DNA of 64,000 nt, from positions 1 through 64,000 of the forward strand of contig JAFZWX010000200.1 in the NCBI GenBank assembly GCA_017617145.1. Reading direction: 5' to 3'. Source of the stretch: Treponema sp. Lineage in GTDB: Bacteria > Spirochaetota > Spirochaetia > Treponematales > Treponemataceae. Numbering within the stretch: the first letter of the stretch is position 1; the number at the start of each line of letters is the position of its first letter. The notes beneath the pieces are model-generated. The model saw only the letters and a list, made by a program, of their open reading frames with translations. It was not told where the DNA came from and made no database searches. Positions 45,172 to 54,797 of the stretch are shown here, one piece after another. The position numbers and the translations under genes are program-made.

Positions 45172-45870
45172 CTAGTTATAATATCCAAGTTTCTTTTCAA
45201 TCTGCTGAAATACAACAGAAACAAACCAGTTCATAAAGAAATAAAAAACTCCGGCAATGAACAAAGGCCAGAACGAAAACAATGCACCCTGTCTTTCCTT
45301 TGCAATCATCAACAACTCAGCAACACCAATTACCGAAACAAGTGCTGTGTCTTTTACAAGAGTAATTACTTCGTTTCCCATTGCAGGAACAATTCGTTTG
45401 ATTACCTGAGGCAATATAATAGTAAAAAAGGTCTGACCACGAGTGTAGCCTAGAACCTTACATGCTTCATACTGCCCCTTTGGAATGGATTCAATTCCAC
45501 CACGATAGATTTCTGCAAAGTATGCTGCATAGTTAATGCTCAAAGCAATAATTGCAGCCGCAAAACGATTCCAGCGGAAAGTTACATCATAACCAATATC
45601 ATTAAGCCAGCGTATAAAAAGCCCTGGTCCAAAATAAACAACAAGCAGCTGAAGCATTAAAGGTGTACCTCTTATTACCAGAAGAAAAACATTTGTAATA
45701 AACGATAAAACTTTGTTTTTTGACATTCGTCCCATTGTAATTGGCATTGCAAGAGGAATTGCAAAAAGCAGAGTCAAAAAGAATACTTCAAGTGATACAC
45801 AGGAACCCTTGAGCATCACTAAAATCATTTTTACATATCGTTCAGAAATCAAGGTACACCCCGACGGCAC
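45172..45870 (-). CDS. Polar amino-acid ABC transporter permease
   Basis: Up to 232 residues. Several TM helices and the EAA coupling loop EACKVLGYTRGQTFFTIILPQ identify a HisM/GlnP-type permease. IRGTPLMLQLLVVYFGPGLF is the family's conserved block. The start is unsure: GTG at 45870, TTG at 45852 (preceded by GGGGTG), or ATG at 45828. The TTG fits the ribosome-binding site best. It lies between the binding protein and ATPase genes. Confidence 0.92.
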   Translation of the reverse strand: MPSGCTLISERYVKMILVMLKGSCVSLEVFFLTLLFAIPLAMPITMGRMSKNKVLSFITNVFLLVIRGTPLMLQLLVVYFGPGLFIRWLNDIGYDVTFRWNRFAAAIIALSINYAAYFAEIYRGGIESIPKGQYEACKVLGYTRGQTFFTIILPQVIKRIVPAMGNEVITLVKDTALVSVIGVAELLMIAKERQGALFSFWPLFIAGVFYFFMNWFVSVVFQQIEKKLGYYN

Positions 45871-45888
45871 CAGAAGGCAGCCGCACTT

Positions 45889-46695
45889 CTATTTAGCAAT
45901 TACAGAAATGTCTGAACCAAACCACTTGGCAGAAATCTTTGCAACAGTTCCGTCTCCAGCCATTTCTTTAAGGATTTTTTCAACTTCGTCGCGAAGCTCA
46001 GGCTCCTTCTTTCTAAAACCAATACCATATTCTTCGTTTGCAAGAGCCTGCTTTACAATAGCAAATGGTTCGCCAGTCTGAGTAATAGAATAATTTGCAA
46101 CAACGCTGTCCATTACAATACCGTCTACACCGCCAATTTTAAGGTCATTCAAAGCTGTGATATTTTCCTTGTAAGAAACTGTATCACCTAAAGAAGCTTT
46201 AAAATCTGGATTATCATCAATTGCTTCCTGTGCACTTGAACCGCTCTGGTAACCTACAATTTTACCCTTCATATCTGCAAGAGTCTTGATTCCATCCTTC
46301 TGGCGAACAACAAGTACCTGCTCGTTATCAAGGTAAGGGAATGTCATAGACAAAGCATTTTTTCTGTCTTCTGTAATTGTAAAGCCGTTCCAGATACAGT
46401 CAATTTTACCTGTTTCAAGTTCCATTTCCTTGGCATCCCAGTCAATTGGCTGAGCCTTAAACTGAACTCCAAGACGCTTTGCAACTTCTTTTGCAAGATC
46501 AATATCGTAACCTACAATTTCGTTATTATCATCTCTAAAGCCCAATGGCGGGAAAGAATCATCAAGACCAAGAACAAAAACTCCGCGTGTTTTCAATGCT
46601 TCTACTGCATTAGTTGCCTTTGCGCTTTTTTTACTGCAGCCACTTAAAGCCATAACACAGGCAAGAGCTGCAACGACAAAAAAAATTTTTTTCAT
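45889..46695 (-). CDS. Amino-acid ABC transporter substrate-binding lipoprotein
   Basis: 268 residues. The lipobox ALSGC (Cys20) anchors it to a membrane. The family 3 pattern is clear: FVLGLDDSFPPLGFRDDNNE, IVGYDIDLAKEVAKRLG, IDCIWNGFTITEDRKNALSM and KIVGYQSGSSAQEAIDDNP. AIVKQALANEEYGIGFRK is the hinge end. It collects an amino acid in the periplasm for the downstream permease and ATPase. A strong AAAAGGAG site lies before the ATG. A small hairpin AACCCGAAAGGGGTT sits just upstream of that site and could affect initiation. Confidence 0.94.
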   Translation of the reverse strand: MKKIFFVVAALACVMALSGCSKKSAKATNAVEALKTRGVFVLGLDDSFPPLGFRDDNNEIVGYDIDLAKEVAKRLGVQFKAQPIDWDAKEMELETGKIDCIWNGFTITEDRKNALSMTFPYLDNEQVLVVRQKDGIKTLADMKGKIVGYQSGSSAQEAIDDNPDFKASLGDTVSYKENITALNDLKIGGVDGIVMDSVVANYSITQTGEPFAIVKQALANEEYGIGFRKKEPELRDEVEKILKEMAGDGTVAKISAKWFGSDISVIAK

Positions 46696-46740
46696 TTTAA
46701 ATAACTCCTTTTGAACCCCTTTCGGGTTTTCTTCTATATA

Positions 46741-46768
46741 ATTATATTTCTTCTTACAATTTATTCAA
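46741..46768 (-). promoter_or_regulatory. Promoter of the amino-acid importer operon
   Basis: On the minus strand TTGAAT (46763-46768), 16 bases, TATAAT (46741-46746). The leader of about 40 bases contains the AACCCGAAAGGGGTT hairpin and AAAAGGAG. It is back-to-back with the symporter promoter, so a shared regulator is possible. Confidence 0.6.
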
Positions 46769-46775
46769 GTATTCA

Positions 46776-46804
46776 TTGACACAGCACGCTCATTTCTATA
46801 TTAT
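46776..46804 (+). promoter_or_regulatory. Promoter of the symporter gene
   Basis: TTGACA (46776-46781), exactly 17 bases, TATTAT (46799-46804). It is a nearly consensus sigma-70 promoter. The leader of about 37 bases ends with AAAGGA before the ATG at 46848. Confidence 0.78.
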
Positions 46805-46847
46805 AAAATTACTATAAATAGAAACACTCACACAAAAGGATTTTTTT

Positions 46848-48413
46848 ATGATAATCAAAATCGCAATGCTTTTAATCTTCTTTGCCATCATGATTTTTGT
46901 TGGAGTTTATTCCCGCAAACAGGCTAAAGATGTAAACGGATTTGTTCTTGGCGGACGAAATGTTGGTCCATGGCTCACAGCCTTTGCTTACGGAACTTCT
47001 TACTTTTCTGCCGTAGTATTTATTGGTTATGCAGGCCAGTTCGGCTGGAAGTACGGAATCTCCAGTACCTGGATCGGTCTTGGAAACGCCTTCCTTGGCT
47101 CACTTCTTGCATGGGTTGTAATGGGACGCCGTACCCGCGTAATGACACATCACCTTGATGCAAAAACAATGCCGGACTTTTTTGGTAAACGCTACCAGAG
47201 CCAGTCACTTCGCATAGCAGCAGCCGCAATTGCATTTATCTTCCTTATTCCATATACAGCATCTTTGTACAAAGGACTTTCTACTCTTTTTGGACTTGCC
47301 TTTGACATTGACTACAAATGGTGTGTAATCGGCATGGCAATTCTTACAGCTGTATACGTAATCCTTGGCGGTTACATGGCAACAGCCATCAACGACTTTA
47401 TTCAGGGAATCATCATGATTGGTGGTATCATAGCTGTAATTGCAGCAGTAATCTCAGGCCAGGGTGGCTTCTTAAGCGCACTCAACAAGCTTTCACAAAT
47501 TCCTGCAGACTCAAGCATAGCCGCAGCCCCACTCAAGGGAATGAACGGAATGTTTGCATCCTTCTTTGGACCAGACCCTCTCAACCTTCTTGGTGTAATC
47601 ATCCTTACTTCGCTTGGTACCTGGGGTCTTCCACAGATGGTCGGAAAGTTCTATTCAATTAAATCGGAAAAATCAGTAAAAACCGGAACAGTAGTTTCAA
47701 CAGTATTTGCAGTAATCATCGCAGGCGGTTGTTACTTCCTTGGTGGTTTTGGACGCCTGTTCGACACCCCTGCAATTCACAGTGCAAAAGGAATTGTTTA
47801 CGACAGCATAGTTCCACAGATGCTTTCAACTCTCCCGGATATTTTGATTGGTATTGTAGTAGTACTCGTACTTTCTGCTTCTATGTCAACTTTGTCTTCA
47901 CTTGTTTTAACATCAAGCTCAACACTTACACTCGACATGCTCAAAATTACCTGCATGAAAAAGACCGACGAAAAGAAAACCGTTTTTGTAATGCGAATCT
48001 TTATCGTAATCTTTATTGCAGTTTCTGTAGCAATTGCTGTTAATCCAGACAAGGTTCCATACATTGCTCAGCTCATGGGTTATTCATGGGGTGCTCTTGC
48101 CGGTGCCTTCCTTGCTCCGTTCCTTTACGGACTTTTCTCAAAGAAAACTACAAAGGCTGCCGTTTGGGCTAACTTTATCTGGGGTGTTGTTCTTACAGTA
48201 GTAAACATGTTCCCGGCCCTGCGCTTTATTCAGTCACCAATTAACTGTGGTGCCGTTGCAATGGTAGGCGGACTCATAATTGTTCCACTTGTAAGCCTCT
48301 TTACACCAAAGCTTCCTGCTTCCGATGTAGACCAGATGTTCGCCTGCTACGAAGAAAAAGTTCAGGTTACAAAGAAAATGGTTCTTGTAGAAGAAGACGA
48401 TGCAGAAAAATAG
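46848..48413 (+). CDS. Sodium:solute symporter family transporter
   Basis: 521 residues with about 13 TM helices of the LeuT-like SSS family (PutP/PanF/SGLT). YSRKQAKDVNGFVLGGRNVG opens the first loop. GTSYFSAVVFIGYAGQFGWK, LTSLGTWGLPQMVGKFYSIK and SASMSTLSSLVLTSSSTLTL contain the conserved small-residue and Na2-site serine/threonine pattern. It uses the sodium gradient to import a solute; proline, pantothenate or a sugar are possible. It is alone between a strong promoter and hairpin C. Codon use is slightly richer in GC-ending codons than neighbours, consistent with high expression. Confidence 0.9.
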   Translation: MIIKIAMLLIFFAIMIFVGVYSRKQAKDVNGFVLGGRNVGPWLTAFAYGTSYFSAVVFIGYAGQFGWKYGISSTWIGLGNAFLGSLLAWVVMGRRTRVMTHHLDAKTMPDFFGKRYQSQSLRIAAAAIAFIFLIPYTASLYKGLSTLFGLAFDIDYKWCVIGMAILTAVYVILGGYMATAINDFIQGIIMIGGIIAVIAAVISGQGGFLSALNKLSQIPADSSIAAAPLKGMNGMFASFFGPDPLNLLGVIILTSLGTWGLPQMVGKFYSIKSEKSVKTGTVVSTVFAVIIAGGCYFLGGFGRLFDTPAIHSAKGIVYDSIVPQMLSTLPDILIGIVVVLVLSASMSTLSSLVLTSSSTLTLDMLKITCMKKTDEKKTVFVMRIFIVIFIAVSVAIAVNPDKVPYIAQLMGYSWGALAGAFLAPFLYGLFSKKTTKAAVWANFIWGVVLTVVNMFPALRFIQSPINCGAVAMVGGLIIVPLVSLFTPKLPASDVDQMFACYEEKVQVTKKMVLVEEDDAEK

Positions 48414-48442
48414 TTAATATAATGTAACCAAAAAAACAAACT

Positions 48443-48530
48443 AAAAAAACAGTGCTCGGAGTAAAAAAAGACCGGAAACAACTTCCTCTGTTGTTTCCGG
48501 GTATTTTTTATGGGAGCATACTGTTTTTTT
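48443..48530. terminator. 88-base structured hairpin element C between convergent genes
   Basis: AAACAGTGC pairs with GC(AT)ACTGTTT. GGA (after GCTC) faces GGGA. GTAAAAAAAGACCGG pairs with CCGGGTATTTTTTAT (with an offset base). GGAAACAAC pairs with GTTGTTTCC around the loop TTCCTCT. A- and T-runs flank both ends. It ends the symporter and the chemoreceptor transcripts, which meet here. Confidence 0.85.
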
Positions 48531-48557
48531 ATATTTGCTCCATTTCGTTACAATAAA

Positions 48558-50669
48558 TTATACTTTAAACTGGTCAATTTGATTTCCAATCTTTACAATG
48601 GAATCTTTTACAGTATTTGTAATGGTGCTAAGAGAAGCGCCGGTTTCATTGATTTTCTGCGCACCAGTAGCCATTTCTTCCATACTGTCTTTCATGTTAC
48701 GGGTAAATTCCTGCAGAACATTTACTTCTTTAAGGATTAATTTGTTACCTTCGCTCATTTCGTTTGCGGCAACATGTACTTCAGAAGTACTATTGTTCAT
48801 GCTGTAAAGTGCATCGGTAATCTGTTTAGAACCGGCCTGCTGTTCTTCCATTGCAGCTTTAATTTGAGAAATAAGCTCGTCGGTATCGGCAATCTGCTGA
48901 GAAACAGAAGAGAATTCCTTATTTGCCTCTGCCGAAGCCTGAACTACACCCATAATTGACTCTTCAATATTCTTTAACTGTTCACCAATTGTCTTTGACT
49001 GTGTACTTGAATTTTCCGAAAGTTTTCGAATTTCATCGGCAACTACAGCAAAACCTTTTCCTGCGTCACCGGCATGTGAAGCTTCAATTGCAGCGTTCAT
49101 AGCAAGAAGGTTTGTCTGTTTTGCAATAGAAGAAATAACTGTATTTGCCTTTTGAAGCATGTCTGACTGCTGTTCAATAACCTTAATCTGTTCATCAACG
49201 GCATTCTGTTTTGCAATACCGCTTCGTGCGTTACTTTCAAGCTGATTAAATGATTCAGCCATTTTATCAACAGAAGAGTTTACGGAATTAATATTTCCAA
49301 TCATTTCTTCAACTGCTGCACTAGCCTGTGTTACACCTGCTGCCTGAGTTTCAATCATTCTTTCAAGAGATTCAATATTTGAAGCAATTTCGTTTACTGC
49401 GGCAGCTGTCTGATCAACGCTCTGTGACTGATTATTAATCTGGCCATGCATGCTTTCAATATTTGCAATAATCTGAGTAATGGCACTGGCAGTATCTTGT
49501 GCAGAAGCAGCCATATCTTCACCGGCAACTCCAAGTTCATTCTTTGAATCTTTTACATCACTAATAATTGTCTGAAGCTTTTCGGTAAAATTATTAAAGC
49601 CCTGTACAACCTGCCCTATTTCGTTATTTGATTTTATTTCAATTCGCTGGGTAAGGTCGGCATTTCCGCTTGCAATTCCTGTAATAGAATTCTTTACAAT
49701 TTTCAAAGGCTTAAGAGAGAACACAAGAACAACAGCACCAAGAACAAGAATAATTAAAACCATTCCAAGTCCAAATACGAAGGCTGCCTGTTCAATTTTC
49801 TTTCCTAACAAATCAACAACATTTCCTGGAACCGAAAAGCCTAAACCCCAAGGAGTTCCTTCAATTCCGGAATAAACTAAAAGGTCTTTTTTACTTCCTG
49901 TATAAGAAACAATCCAGGCATATCCCGATTCTCCATTAACCATTTTTTGCGAATATCCGGAAAGATCTTCGTGGCCTTCACCAGGATTTGTTATAAAGTT
50001 TGCACCTTCTATTGCAGCCGGATGATATATTACTGCACCATCATGGTCTACAACAAAAACCCAGACTCCATCTGGAACTTTAAAGTTTTTTATAGGCTCA
50101 ATTAAATCATCAACATTAACAACACCCGCTACCATTGCAAAGGTTTTATTGTCTTTATCGTGGATTCGGCGTGTAATATGAACTACACGGTTACCTGTCG
50201 TTTTTGAAATTACCGGATTATCAACATATTTATCCTGACCGTTTAAATATACAGCCTGATAGTAATCTCGTTCTGCAATATCTGTACGGCTTCCGTTATC
50301 GTTATAAGACAAGCCACCTTCTGCGGCGAGCATTATATAATCAAAACTGCCGCTACGAATCTCGGGATGCTCCTGAAGCCATTTTCCGGCTTTATCAAAA
50401 TCACCCTCTTTCATGATATCGGCATTAACATAGGCATCAAGCTCTTTGAAATAACTGTCAATAACCTTTTCAACATTCATTTTAAGAGAAGTTGTAAGCA
50501 TAACATAACTTTCAACATTGTTTTCGCGGGAATCAGATTTTGCAAGCTGCGACAAAACTGCAACCTGTATTGTAGTGATTGAAATAATTAAAAGTCCAAT
50601 CATAAAAATGAGATTGAAGACAAGGCTTATTTTTCTTTTTTGTCCTTTCAGGTTCTTTAAGTTCTTCAT
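48558..50669 (-). CDS. Methyl-accepting chemotaxis protein with dCache sensor
   Basis: 703 residues. TM1 (about 18-38), a periplasmic dCache-like domain (about 40-275, with [16 protein letters not shown] and [16 protein letters not shown]), TM2 (about 285-310), HAMP ([20 protein letters not shown] onward) and a long cytoplasmic helical signalling domain. The hairpin tip reads [20 protein letters not shown], then [14 protein letters not shown], which contacts CheA and CheW. It senses a small molecule in the periplasm and controls flagellar switching. GGAGAATAT precedes the ATG. It is a lone receptor, with cheW elsewhere in the window. Confidence 0.95.
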   Translation of the reverse strand: MKNLKNLKGQKRKISLVFNLIFMIGLLIISITTIQVAVLSQLAKSDSRENNVESYVMLTTSLKMNVEKVIDSYFKELDAYVNADIMKEGDFDKAGKWLQEHPEIRSGSFDYIMLAAEGGLSYNDNGSRTDIAERDYYQAVYLNGQDKYVDNPVISKTTGNRVVHITRRIHDKDNKTFAMVAGVVNVDDLIEPIKNFKVPDGVWVFVVDHDGAVIYHPAAIEGANFITNPGEGHEDLSGYSQKMVNGESGYAWIVSYTGSKKDLLVYSGIEGTPWGLGFSVPGNVVDLLGKKIEQAAFVFGLGMVLIILVLGAVVLVFSLKPLKIVKNSITGIASGNADLTQRIEIKSNNEIGQVVQGFNNFTEKLQTIISDVKDSKNELGVAGEDMAASAQDTASAITQIIANIESMHGQINNQSQSVDQTAAAVNEIASNIESLERMIETQAAGVTQASAAVEEMIGNINSVNSSVDKMAESFNQLESNARSGIAKQNAVDEQIKVIEQQSDMLQKANTVISSIAKQTNLLAMNAAIEASHAGDAGKGFAVVADEIRKLSENSSTQSKTIGEQLKNIEESIMGVVQASAEANKEFSSVSQQIADTDELISQIKAAMEEQQAGSKQITDALYSMNNSTSEVHVAANEMSEGNKLILKEVNVLQEFTRNMKDSMEEMATGAQKINETGASLSTITNTVKDSIVKIGNQIDQFKV

Positions 50670-50748
50670 ATATATTCTCCGTACAGTAAAAGATGCAAAC
50701 TCTCTAATATACTTATAGACTTATAAATGGACTTTTAAACTATATTAT

Positions 50749-50777
50749 ATTATAACTTTAAGAATCTAAATAATCAA
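50749..50777 (-). promoter_or_regulatory. Candidate promoter of the chemoreceptor gene
   Basis: On the minus strand TTGATT (50772-50777), 17 bases, TATAAT (50749-50754), about 80 bases before the ATG. The surrounding A/T richness lowers certainty. No sigma-28 flagellar promoter was evident. Confidence 0.45.
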
Positions 50778-50846
50778 ATAGATTTTTAAATATTTCTAAA
50801 CTTATTCAGCATCAATAATTTCACCATTTACCTTAAAAATCATAGA

Positions 50847-50875
50847 TTGACTAATAATTCTTTTTACTTTAAACT
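50847..50875 (+). promoter_or_regulatory. Candidate promoter of the GT8-GH3 pair
   Basis: TTGACT (50847-50852), 17 bases, TAAACT (50870-50875), seven bases before the ATG at 50883. If used, the mRNA is leaderless or nearly so, and no Shine-Dalgarno is seen before that ATG. The remaining gap (50670-50846) holds the receptor promoter and nothing else I can name. Confidence 0.35.
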
Positions 50876-50882
50876 TTTTTAT

Positions 50883-51941
50883 ATGGAAAATCAGCAGTTT
50901 AATTTTAAGAAGTTACCGCATTTCAAACAGATAATTCCAATTTGCTTTGCGACTGATGATAATTACATTCCATTTCTGGCTGTTGCAATTGCTTCTCTTT
51001 TAGATAATGCTGCAAAAGACAAGTATTATAAGATTTATGTTCTTACTACCCAGCTTAAACAGGAAAATATTGACAGCATACTTAAATTAAAGACAGTTAA
51101 TTCTTCAATACAATTTATTTCTCTTGCAAAAGAACTTGATAAAATTCAGTCAATGCTTCATCTTCGCGATTATTATTCAAAGGAAACTTATTACAGAATT
51201 TTTATTCCAAATGTATTCCCTGAATATGCAAAGGTGCTTTACCTTGACTGCGACATTACAATAACAGGAGACATAAGTAAACTTTATAATACCGAAATTC
51301 ACGGCTACTATGTTGGTGCTGCAATAGAAGAAGTTATGCAGACCTTTGATGTTTTTGGAAACTATGTAGAAAAGGTTGACGGTATTAATAGAAAAGCATA
51401 TTTTAATGCAGGTATTCTGCTTATAAATTGTCACCGCTGGCGAAACAAAATGGTTGCTGAACGCTTTGTTGAACTTTTGGGAAAATATAAGTTCCGCGTT
51501 GTTCAGGATGAAGATTATCTTAATGTAATTTGCCGCAACAATGTAAAATGGGTAAATCTTGGCTGGAACAAAACCTCGTACAAAAACGATTCTTTTGATG
51601 ACAAGGATCTTAATATAATTCACTGGAAGATGAACTGGCGTCCGTGGAAAGAAAAAAATGTTTTATATGAAGAGCATTTCTGGAAATATGCAAAAATGAC
51701 AGATTTCTATGACAAGCTTATCCAGATGCGCGACAGCCGTACCGATGCAGACAGAGCAAAAGATCAGGCAATGTTCGATAATCTTTCAAAAATGGCAGAA
51801 GACGAATCAAACGATCCGAATAACTTTGCACACACAATCGGAAAAGTTGGATTATCTAAAAAGCTTTGGGATCGTATTATTCGATTCATAAAATTCCGTA
51901 AGCTTATCAACCTTAGAATATTCAGACAAAAACTTTCATAA
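50883..51941 (+). CDS. Family 8 glycosyltransferase
   Basis: 352 residues from MENQQFNFKKLPHF. A TTG 12 codons earlier is possible but overlaps the promoter. The GT8 marks are present: IPICFATDDNYIPFLAVAIA at the start, the metal-binding DxD in VLYLDCDITITGD (Asp122 and Asp124), YFNAGILLINCHRWR, QDEDYLNV and IIHWKMNWRPWK. It transfers a hexose from a nucleotide sugar to a lipid or polysaccharide. No signal peptide, so cytoplasmic, perhaps membrane-associated through its basic C-terminus. The GH3 gene follows after 20 bases, so both may act on the same glycoside. Confidence 0.9.
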   Translation: MENQQFNFKKLPHFKQIIPICFATDDNYIPFLAVAIASLLDNAAKDKYYKIYVLTTQLKQENIDSILKLKTVNSSIQFISLAKELDKIQSMLHLRDYYSKETYYRIFIPNVFPEYAKVLYLDCDITITGDISKLYNTEIHGYYVGAAIEEVMQTFDVFGNYVEKVDGINRKAYFNAGILLINCHRWRNKMVAERFVELLGKYKFRVVQDEDYLNVICRNNVKWVNLGWNKTSYKNDSFDDKDLNIIHWKMNWRPWKEKNVLYEEHFWKYAKMTDFYDKLIQMRDSRTDADRAKDQAMFDNLSKMAEDESNDPNNFAHTIGKVGLSKKLWDRIIRFIKFRKLINLRIFRQKLS

Positions 51942-51961
51942 TTCACCTCAGGAGATTTTAT

Positions 51962-54736
51962 ATGAAAACAATTCTCGACTGGAATGTATACGAAAATACT
52001 GCGCGCAAAGCAATTGCAGAAGGCTGTGTTCTTTTGGAAAACGACGGTGTACTTCCTCTTAAAAAAGACAGTACTGTTTCTGTATTTGGAAGAATCCAGA
52101 GCAATTATTATAAAAGCGGTACAGGTTCCGGTGGAAAAGTAAATGTAACAAAAGTCTGGAATATTGTTGAAGGTCTTGAAGAAAGCGGATTTGTTAAAGT
52201 AAATCAGGAACTCAAAAAAGTTTACGAAGAATGGGAAAAGGAAAATCCTTATGATGAAGGTATGGGCTGGGGAAAAGAACGCTGGTCTCAGGACGAAATG
52301 CCTCTTACTAAAGAAATTGTTGATGCTGCCGCTGCTGCAAGTGACGTTGCCCTTGTAATAATTGGCCGCACTGCCGGTGAAGATAAAGATAATTCTGCAA
52401 CAAAAGGCTCGTGGTTTCTGTCGGATGGCGAAATGGATATGCTTAAAGCTGTTCGTGCAGGTTTTAAAAAAGTTGCAGTTCTTTTGAATGTCGGCAACAT
52501 CATTGACATGAGTTTTGTGCAGGAAGTTAAACCCGATGCCGTAATGTATGTATGGCAGGGAGGAATGCTTGGAGGCCTTGGAACTGCAGATGCTCTTACA
52601 GGAAAAACTCCACCTTGCGGAAAGCTAACCGACACAATTGCTGCAAAAATTGAAGACTACCCTTCACACAAATGGTTTGGAAATCTTAAAGAAAACTTTT
52701 ACTGCGAAGATATTTTTGTAGGCTACCGATATTTTGAAACCTTTGCAAAAGACAAGGTGCTCTATCCGTTCGGCTATGGATTAACATATTCTTCTTTTAA
52801 AATTGAAACAGTTAGTTCAGCCGACGATAGAGCCGGAAAAAAGCTTAACCTTAAAGTAAAAGTAACTAATACAGGAAGCACTGCCTGTAAGGAAGTTGTG
52901 CAGATTTATGTTGGTGCACCAAATGGCAAGCTTGGTAAAGCAGAGCGCGTGCTTGTTGATTTTGAAAAAACAGAACTTCTTGACCCAGCCAGCTCACAGG
53001 AAATTGATTTTACAATTCCTTATGAAAGTTTTGCTTCTTACGATGACGGCGGCTACACAGGAAACAAAGCTTGTTTTGTACTCGAAGAAGGAAACTACAA
53101 GGTTTATGCCGGAAGCGATGTTCGCTCTGCCACACAAGTTTATGACTTTACTCTTGATTCCCTGCTTGTAATAAAACAATGCGAAGAAGCCTATGCACCG
53201 GTACGCGCTTTTGAACGAATGCACAGAACACAAGCCAGCACGCTTACAATGCAGAACGTCCCACTTTCAACAATTGATATGTGGCAACGCCGCAAAAAAC
53301 GACTTCCACAAGAAATTCCATTCACCGGCGACAAGGGCTACAAGCTCAAGGATGTACTAGACGGCAAAGTTGACATTAAAGATTTTGTTGCTCAGTTTAC
53401 AGATGAAGAGCTTGCCTGCTTTACCCGCGGTGAAGGAATGGGAAGTAGTCTTGTAACTCCGGGAACTGCTTCTGCCTTTGGTGGAGTTTCTCCTCGTTTA
53501 CACGACTATTACGGAATCCCAGTTGCCTGTTGCGACGACGGACCTAGTGGTATGCGCCTTGACTGTGGCATGAAAGCCTTCTCTCTTCCAAACGGAACCG
53601 CAATTGCCTGTACCTTTAACAAGAAACTTGTAAAAGAATTGTATACTCTCACAGGTCACGAAATGCACGCAACAAATGTTGAAAATCTTCTTGGACCTGG
53701 AATGAATATCCGCCGTCATCCGCTTAATGGACGAAACTTTGAATATTTTTCGGAAGATCCTTTTGTTACCGGTGTAATGGGTACTGCAATGATTCAGGGC
53801 TTACAGGCAGCAGGAGTTACCGGCACAATGAAGCACTTCTGTGGAAACAATCAGGAAGCAAACCGCCACGGAATAGATTCAATTATTAGTGAACGAGCTC
53901 TTCGTGAAATCTATCTTAAAGGTTATGAAATGGCTGTTAAAAATGGCGGTGATTCTGTTATGACAACCTATGGACTTGTAAACGGAATTCACACCTCAAG
54001 CAGCTACGATTTGAACACAACAATTCTTCGTGATGACTGGGGCTTTAAAGGAATTGTAATGACAGACTGGTGGGCATTGCTCAACGAACCTGGTGAAAAA
54101 CCAAACAGAACAAACTTTGCAGTAATGCTCCGTGCCCAAAATGATGTATATATGTGCTGTCCCGATGGCAAAACAGATGCAAGCGGCGAAAACACATTTG
54201 CAGCTCTCAAAGACGGAACTCTTACACGAGCAGAACTCCAGCGTACTGCCATAAATGTCTGCAATCACGTAATGCACACAATTGCAATGAAACGCCTGCT
54301 TGGTACCGACGAAGGTATAGAAATTATAAACCGCCCTGCCTCACCTGATGACATCAAAATGGAAGATGTATCGTTTGTAGAGCTAGGAAAAGACGAGCTT
54401 GTAATAGATTTGACTTATCAGGAATGCAAGGCAAATACAAATTACGTACTTGCACTTGATGTTAAAGAGTTGGGTGCTTTTGAAGCATCTCTTACCGGAA
54501 GTTCAGAACTTGGTGAACTTGCACAGCTGCCAGTAACAATGTTCTTCCAGGGTATTCCAATGACAAGCTTTACTTTCAACGGCACAGGCGGAAAAGATGT
54601 TACCATAACAAAAGAAATCCCGCTGGTAACAAGATTCAGCATTTGCAGGCTGTTTGTTGCTTCCAACGGGCTTAAGTTGAAACAAATCAAATTAAAATTT
54701 AAGACAAAAGATTGTAAAAGCTTATTCGAGATGTAA
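51962..54736 (+). CDS. Glycoside hydrolase family 3 with inverted domain order
   Basis: 924 residues, no signal peptide. The (alpha/beta)6 sandwich domain comes first (ARKAIAEGCVLLENDGVLPL, about 12-280, ending YPFGYGLTYSSF), then an FN3-like domain (to about 400), and the TIM-barrel last (about 470-800). The nucleophile is probably Asp702 in GIVMTDWWAL. KHFCGNNQEANRHG and the RRHPLNGRNFEYFSEDPFVT block are conserved barrel motifs. The reversed order is known in some rumen GH3 enzymes, such as that of Ruminococcus albus. It likely releases terminal glucose or xylose from imported oligosaccharides. AGGAGA precedes the ATG, and the gene forms a pair with GT8. Confidence 0.92.
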   Translation: MKTILDWNVYENTARKAIAEGCVLLENDGVLPLKKDSTVSVFGRIQSNYYKSGTGSGGKVNVTKVWNIVEGLEESGFVKVNQELKKVYEEWEKENPYDEGMGWGKERWSQDEMPLTKEIVDAAAAASDVALVIIGRTAGEDKDNSATKGSWFLSDGEMDMLKAVRAGFKKVAVLLNVGNIIDMSFVQEVKPDAVMYVWQGGMLGGLGTADALTGKTPPCGKLTDTIAAKIEDYPSHKWFGNLKENFYCEDIFVGYRYFETFAKDKVLYPFGYGLTYSSFKIETVSSADDRAGKKLNLKVKVTNTGSTACKEVVQIYVGAPNGKLGKAERVLVDFEKTELLDPASSQEIDFTIPYESFASYDDGGYTGNKACFVLEEGNYKVYAGSDVRSATQVYDFTLDSLLVIKQCEEAYAPVRAFERMHRTQASTLTMQNVPLSTIDMWQRRKKRLPQEIPFTGDKGYKLKDVLDGKVDIKDFVAQFTDEELACFTRGEGMGSSLVTPGTASAFGGVSPRLHDYYGIPVACCDDGPSGMRLDCGMKAFSLPNGTAIACTFNKKLVKELYTLTGHEMHATNVENLLGPGMNIRRHPLNGRNFEYFSEDPFVTGVMGTAMIQGLQAAGVTGTMKHFCGNNQEANRHGIDSIISERALREIYLKGYEMAVKNGGDSVMTTYGLVNGIHTSSSYDLNTTILRDDWGFKGIVMTDWWALLNEPGEKPNRTNFAVMLRAQNDVYMCCPDGKTDASGENTFAALKDGTLTRAELQRTAINVCNHVMHTIAMKRLLGTDEGIEIINRPASPDDIKMEDVSFVELGKDELVIDLTYQECKANTNYVLALDVKELGAFEASLTGSSELGELAQLPVTMFFQGIPMTSFTFNGTGGKDVTITKEIPLVTRFSICRLFVASNGLKLKQIKLKFKTKDCKSLFEM

Positions 54737-54739
54737 ATA

Positions 54740-54795
54740 GATTGTCGGGTCAAGCCCGACAATGACATGTCATTCCCGGGCTTGACCCGGGAATC
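54740..54795. terminator. Head-to-head REP pair between convergent genes
   Basis: GATTGTCGGGTCAAGCCCGA onward (54740-54767) is followed directly by TGTCATTCCCGGGCTTGACC onward (54768-54795). Each is a perfect hairpin, and the pair forms a larger palindrome through TGACA/TGTCA. It fills almost the whole gap between the GH3 and guaB stops, so it probably ends both transcripts. Confidence 0.85.
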
Positions 54796-54797
54796 TC

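Noticed and set aside
50802..50843. 13-codon minus-strand frame MIFKVNGEIIDAE
   Set aside because: It looks protein-like and may be a remnant, but it has no ribosome-binding site and is too short to support.
54442..54768. 108-codon minus-strand frame opposite the GH3 end
   Set aside because: Its first residues come from the repeat at 54740-54767 and the rest is antisense to the strongly conserved GH3 frame.
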